Shown: positions 16,381 through 19,671 of the stretch, one piece after another
Layout: each line of letters opens with the position of its first letter
Position numbering within the stretch: position 1 is the first letter of the stretch
NCBI GenBank assembly: GCA_022826345.1
Contig: JAJDVB010000062.1
Coordinates: 1 to 19,671 of the forward strand
Direction: 5' to 3'
Origin: Alphaproteobacteria bacterium
GTDB taxonomy: Bacteria; Pseudomonadota; Alphaproteobacteria; UBA828
DNA: 19,671 nt
Position numbers and translations under genes: made by a program
The notes under the pieces: model-generated
Database searches by the model: none
Told to the model about the DNA's origin: nothing
What the model saw: the letters and a program-made list of their open reading frames with translations, nothing else

Positions 16381-18903
16381 ATGACGAGGCAAGCACTTGC
16401 CGAAACCGCTGACTTCTACCGGATCGACGCCACGCCGAAGCTCGATGCGAGGAAGCGCGCGGCATTGGGCCAGTACATGACGCCGGTGGCGATCGGCCGG
16501 TTCATGGCGAGTCTGTTCTCGGAAACGGATGGTGACATCCGGGTGCTTGATCCGGGCGCGGGCGTAGGTTCTCTCACCGCGGCATTCGCGGAGCGGCTCT
16601 GCGCCGCGGCCGTCCGGCCGCGCTCCGTGGAATTCATCTGCTACGAGATCGAACCGATGCTGTCGGGCTATCTCCAGGACACGCTGCATCAGGTACAAGC
16701 GCGGTGCCGAGAGGCCGGGATCGCCGACAGCGGACGATTCCTCAAGAGGGATTTCATTCTCCATCACGACCTCGATCAGCAACCGGACCTGTTCAGCGGT
16801 GGTGTGAAAGCAGATAGGGGTTTCACTCACGCGATACTCAATCCTCCCTACCGCAAGATCAAGTCCGGGTCGGAGCATCGCACAGCCCTGCGCAAGGCGG
16901 GTGTTGAGACTTCCAACCTCTACACGGGCTTCATGTTCCTGGTGGCGCAGCGGCTGTGCGACGGTGGCGAGATGGTCGCCATTGTCCCTCGATCGTTTTG
17001 CAACGGCCCGTACTTCAAGCCGTTCCGCGAACGGTTCTTTTCCATGATGCGCCTTCGCCACATCCATGTCTTCGAAAAGCGTAACCGTGCTTTCAGAGAC
17101 GATGACGTGCTTCAGGAGAACATCATCGTTCACGCGATCAAGGGCGGCGAGGCATCGGAGGTGACGATCACAACGAGCCGGGGGGCGGCGTTCGAGGTCG
17201 ACCCTGCGCAAGGTGTCTGCGAGGCGGAGGATCTCACGCAGAGGGTGGTTCCCCATGATGGGGTGCTTCGCAAGGGCGATTCCGACCGGTTCGTGCATAT
17301 CACCACGGACGACATGGAACAGGGCATCGTCGACCGCATGTCGTATTTCACGGCGCGGCTTGCGGACATCGGCGTCGAGGTGTCGACGGGGTCGGTGGTG
17401 GATTTCCGACTCAAGGACGAACTGTGTGCCGAGCCGGAGAGTGGGACGGCGCCTCTTCTCTATGCTGCGCACTTCCAAGGCGGGACGCTTGTCTGGCCCA
17501 AGAATACGCGCAAGGCCAATGCTATCCGACTCTCAGACGAAAGTAGGAAGTGGTTGTGGGCAAACAAAGGGAGCTACGTCGTCACGCGGCGGTTCACGTC
17601 TAAGGAGGAGCGCCGCCGGATCGTGGCGTCGGTCTACGGGTCGGATCTCCCGGGCGAGCTTGTCGGGTTCGAGAATCACCTTAACGTCTTCCATGCGGGC
17701 CGGGAGGGCGTGCCCGGGGATGTGGCGGAGGGTCTGGCGCTCTTCCTCAACAGCAGTCTCGTGGATCGATATTTCCGGCAGTTCAACGGCCATACGCAGG
17801 TGAATGCAGCGGACCTCCGGTCGCTGCGGTATCCGGATAGGGCAGCGCTGGAGCGGCTGGGAAGGGAGCACGGGAACCGCACGCTCTCGCAGCAAGACAT
17901 AGACACGATTATCGAGAAGGAGGTCTCGCACATGGCGGAGGACGACAATCCGCTGGAGGCACAGCAAAAGATCGAAGACGCGCTCGCGATCCTGAAGGCG
18001 CTCGGAATGCCGCGCGGTCAACAGAATGATCGATCGGCGCTAACGCTGCTGGCATTGCTCGACATGAAGCCATCCGGATCCTGGAGCGACTTGAAGAGGC
18101 CATTGAAGGGTATTACGCCGATCATGGAATACACGCACGAGCACTACGGCCGCGAGTACGCGCCGAATACGCGCGAGACCTTCCGGCGCCAGACCATGCA
18201 CCAGTTCGTGGAAGGTGGTGTGGCTCTCTACAATCCGGATGACCCCGACCGGCCGGTCAATAGCCCAAACGCCTGTTATCAGGTCAGCGAGGAAGTGGCC
18301 CGCGTCATAGCGACTTTTGGCACCGAGGTTTGGCAGCCGGCGCTTAATGCGTGGCTGGAAGAACGCAAGACGCTGACAGAGAAATGGGCAAGGGAACGAG
18401 CGATGCAGATGATCCCGGTGACGGTAGCGCCGGGGCGCGAGATCGCACTCGCCCCAGGGGCTCACAGCGAACTCATCAGGGAGATCATCACTTCGTTCGC
18501 GCCGCGCTTCTCCCCTGGAGCAGAGGTTATCTATGTCGGCGATACGGGCGCAAAGGAAGGATACTTCGAACAGGAGCGTCTGGCGGAGCTGGGTGTGACG
18601 ATTGACCGGCACGGAAAGATGCCGGACGTCGTGCTGTACTTCGAGGAGAAGAATTGGCTGCTGCTCGTGGAATCTGTCACGAGCCACGGGCCGGTGGATG
18701 CCAAACGCCATAACGAGCTGGCCATTCTGTTTGAAGAGGCGGAACCTGGGCTAGTCTACGTGACGGCGTTTCCGGACAGGGCGGTGATGGGCAAGTATCT
18801 CGCAGACATATCCTGGGAGACGGAAGTGTGGTGTGCGGACGCGCCGAGCCATCTCATTCACTTCGACGGCGAGCGATTTCTTGGCCCCTACGAGGGGAAT
18901 TAG
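16381..18903 (+). CDS. Fused N6-adenine methyltransferase and BsuBI/PstI-family restriction endonuclease
   Basis: The 840-residue product joins both halves of a type II restriction-modification system. Residues 1 to about 517 form an Eco57I/M.PstI-like N6-adenine methyltransferase: GQYMTP at 30-35 (motif X), the SAM-binding motif DPGAGVGSL at 57-65 (motif I), acidic E89 and catalytic NPPY at 154-157 (motif IV). The remainder to about 517 probably recognises DNA. Residues 518-840 match the BsuBI/PstI endonuclease: an N-terminal helical domain (SGSWSDLKRPLKGITPIMEY, then NPDDPDRPVNSPN), then a nuclease domain with YVGDT (718-722), HGKMPDVVLYF (744-754), LLLVESVTSHGPVD (760-773), ISWETEVW (810-817) and ERFLGPY (831-837). 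D749 and E764 are candidate active-site residues. CTGCAG is the target by family analogy only. In PstI and BsuBI the two enzymes are separate genes. AGGA 10 nt before the ATG is a modest ribosome site. Lower GC than the left-hand genes suggests horizontal transfer. Confidence 0.93.
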   Translation: MTRQALAETADFYRIDATPKLDARKRAALGQYMTPVAIGRFMASLFSETDGDIRVLDPGAGVGSLTAAFAERLCAAAVRPRSVEFICYEIEPMLSGYLQDTLHQVQARCREAGIADSGRFLKRDFILHHDLDQQPDLFSGGVKADRGFTHAILNPPYRKIKSGSEHRTALRKAGVETSNLYTGFMFLVAQRLCDGGEMVAIVPRSFCNGPYFKPFRERFFSMMRLRHIHVFEKRNRAFRDDDVLQENIIVHAIKGGEASEVTITTSRGAAFEVDPAQGVCEAEDLTQRVVPHDGVLRKGDSDRFVHITTDDMEQGIVDRMSYFTARLADIGVEVSTGSVVDFRLKDELCAEPESGTAPLLYAAHFQGGTLVWPKNTRKANAIRLSDESRKWLWANKGSYVVTRRFTSKEERRRIVASVYGSDLPGELVGFENHLNVFHAGREGVPGDVAEGLALFLNSSLVDRYFRQFNGHTQVNAADLRSLRYPDRAALERLGREHGNRTLSQQDIDTIIEKEVSHMAEDDNPLEAQQKIEDALAILKALGMPRGQQNDRSALTLLALLDMKPSGSWSDLKRPLKGITPIMEYTHEHYGREYAPNTRETFRRQTMHQFVEGGVALYNPDDPDRPVNSPNACYQVSEEVARVIATFGTEVWQPALNAWLEERKTLTEKWARERAMQMIPVTVAPGREIALAPGAHSELIREIITSFAPRFSPGAEVIYVGDTGAKEGYFEQERLAELGVTIDRHGKMPDVVLYFEEKNWLLLVESVTSHGPVDAKRHNELAILFEEAEPGLVYVTAFPDRAVMGKYLADISWETEVWCADAPSHLIHFDGERFLGPYEGN
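17917..17934 (+). promoter_or_regulatory. Internal Shine-Dalgarno and in-frame ATG at the methylase/nuclease junction
   Basis: AAGGAGG at 17917-17923 is followed by 8 nt and an in-frame ATG at 17932, codon 518 of the fused gene. Starting here gives a 323-residue protein containing only the BsuBI/PstI endonuclease, close to the 326 residues of PstI. The codons read Glu-Lys-Glu-Val-Ser-His-Met, so the site also makes sense as coding sequence and could be chance. Use as a second start is inferred. Confidence 0.5.
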
Positions 18904-19031
18904 GGCTGCTGTCGAGAGCCTCAAGCAGAAAGTGGGCTACGGGATCGTGTCCTCAAGGACTGGCCCGCGATGGTGCTGGCTTGCGGTAAAATGACTGAGC
19001 TTCGGTTTTGCCACCATCCGCGAGCACGACC
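18904..19031 (+). promoter_or_regulatory. Putative CRISPR leader / upstream flank of the array
   Basis: These 128 bp between the restriction gene stop and the first repeat hold no gene. If the array is read left to right, as the GTTG start of the repeat and the family orientation suggest, this is the leader side. It contains TTGCGGT at 18981-18987 and, at 19001-19021, a segment resembling a gapped version of the repeat (TTCGGTT, then CACCA, then CCGC). That segment could be a degenerate repeat or a tracrRNA anti-repeat on the minus strand. Both readings are weak. Confidence 0.35.
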
Positions 19032-19038
19032 GTTGCGG

Positions 19039-19067
19039 TTGGCCCTCGATCACCAGACCGCTAAACT
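19039..19067 (+). promoter_or_regulatory. Promoter-like elements inside each CRISPR repeat (first copy shown)
   Basis: Within the repeat, TTGGCC (nt 8-13) and TAAACT (nt 31-36) are separated by exactly 17 bp, each matching 4 of 6 bases of the sigma-70 -35 and -10 consensus. Neisseria type II-C repeats also end in a -10 box (TACAAT), which drives a separate transcript into each spacer. By analogy every repeat here could start its own crRNA. Confidence 0.45.
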
Positions 19068-19199
19068 CGGCAATTGGAGAGAGAGGCTGAGAGGAAGGTT
19101 GCGGTTGGCCCTCGATCACCAGACCGCTAAACTTTAAACGACAGGTTCGAGAAGCCACAGTCAGTTGCGGTTGGCCCTCGATCACCAGACCGCTAAACT

Positions 19200-19216
19200 T
19201 GGACACGGCTCCACCA
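19200..19216 (+). other. Anomalously short 17-nt CRISPR spacer
   Basis: The third spacer, TGGACACGGCTCCACCA, is 17 nt while the other eight complete spacers are each 30 nt. Both flanking repeats are intact, so the loss is confined to the spacer. I saw no full match to it elsewhere in the window. Confidence 0.9.
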
Positions 19217-19648
19217 GTTGCGGTTGGCCCTCGATCACCAGACCGCTAAACTGTGTTCTTGCATGAGGGGGCATCGTCGGCGGTTGCGGTTGGCCCTCGA
19301 TCACCAGACCGCTAAACTTCCTGGAACGCCATACTGTAGCTATATATTGTTGCGGTTGGCCCTCGATCACCAGACCGCTAAACTGCACCCCATGACGAGG
19401 CGCTCGATATCGGTGTTGCGGTTGGCCCTCGATCACCAGACCGCTAAACTGTACGGCTACGGAGGGGACGTGACGACGCAGTTGCGGTTGGCCCTCGATC
19501 ACCAGACCGCTAAACTGGATCGAGACATGGACGAGGCGAAGATTCGGTTGCGGTTGGCCCTCGATCACCAGACCGCTAAACTTGTCACCTCGTCGTGTTC
19601 GGAGCCTGAGTCGTTGCGGTTGGCCCTCGATCACCAGACCGCTAAACT

Positions 19649-19671
19649 GGTGAAAGAATGAGCGAGACACT
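19649..19671 (+). other. Tenth CRISPR spacer, cut by the window edge
   Basis: The 23 nt after the tenth repeat do not match any other spacer and are shorter than 30 nt only because the window ends. They could instead be the right flank if the tenth repeat is the last. Confidence 0.6.

Larger units (their letters stand above)
19032..19648 (+). CRISPR. CRISPR array, type II-C-like; 10 identical 36-nt repeats in view
   Basis: Repeats start at 19032, 19098, 19164, 19217, 19283, 19349, 19415, 19481, 19547 and 19613. All are 36 nt and identical, beginning GTTGCGGTTGGCCC and ending GACCGCTAAACT. Nine spacers are complete: eight of exactly 30 nt and one of 17 nt (19200-19216). All differ from each other. 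A tenth spacer starts at 19649 and is cut by the window edge, so the array probably continues. 36-nt repeats with 30-nt spacers and a repeat resembling that of Parvibaculum Cas9 (G-TGCGG at the start, GCTA--CT at the end) point to type II-C. No cas gene is in view, so the subtype is inference. The absence of repeat decay in the ten copies suggests a recently active array or one seen from its leader end. Confidence 0.97.

Noticed and set aside
18937..19670. Open frames on both strands encoding a repeated peptide such as FSGLVIEGQPQ or RLALDHQTAKL
   Set aside because: They are translations of the CRISPR repeat: with 36-nt repeats and 30-nt spacers the 66-nt unit is a multiple of three, so frames stay open across the array. 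They do not represent a repeat protein.

Overview
The window looks like the chromosome of a high-GC alphaproteobacterium (Rhodospirillales-like is my guess). The grounds are strong GC codon bias, the sdhC-sdhD-sdhA-sdhB gene order, and the sequence style of the SdhA, FolE, UvrB and TrkH products. No rRNA or tRNA genes were seen.

From 1 to about 15.9 kb the content is ordinary housekeeping and metabolism. The minus strand carries a run read leftwards: a secreted SH3-domain protein, a CtBP-like D-2-hydroxyacid dehydrogenase, a cupin, then the four succinate dehydrogenase genes. Diverging from this run, the plus strand carries a second D-2-hydroxyacid dehydrogenase (glyoxylate/hydroxypyruvate reductase type) and an SDR oxidoreductase. 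Next come trkH, folE and apaG on the minus strand, uvrB and a YhbW-like flavin oxidoreductase on the plus strand, a homocysteine S-methyltransferase on the minus strand and an NAD-dependent epimerase on the plus strand. A 94-bp multi-hairpin repeat occurs twice in inverted orientation (7616-7709 and 13729-13822). Each copy lies between converging genes and abuts a stop codon. All sequence differences between the copies fall outside the stems.

From about 15.9 kb the base composition changes. An AT-richer intergenic stretch leads into an accessory defence region. It holds one 840-codon gene that joins an Eco57I-like N6-adenine methyltransferase to a complete BsuBI/PstI-family restriction endonuclease. 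An in-frame ATG preceded by a consensus Shine-Dalgarno sequence sits at the junction of the two halves, so a free 323-residue endonuclease may also be made. A CRISPR array follows, with ten identical 36-nt repeats in view. It runs off the window edge with no cas gene visible. Repeat length, 30-nt spacers and repeat sequence resemble type II-C arrays of alphaproteobacteria. Each repeat contains a promoter-like TTGGCC-17 bp-TAAACT arrangement. One spacer is only 17 nt long. Restriction-modification and an adaptive system therefore sit side by side, and the cas9/cas1/cas2 and tracrRNA genes would be expected just beyond the right edge.
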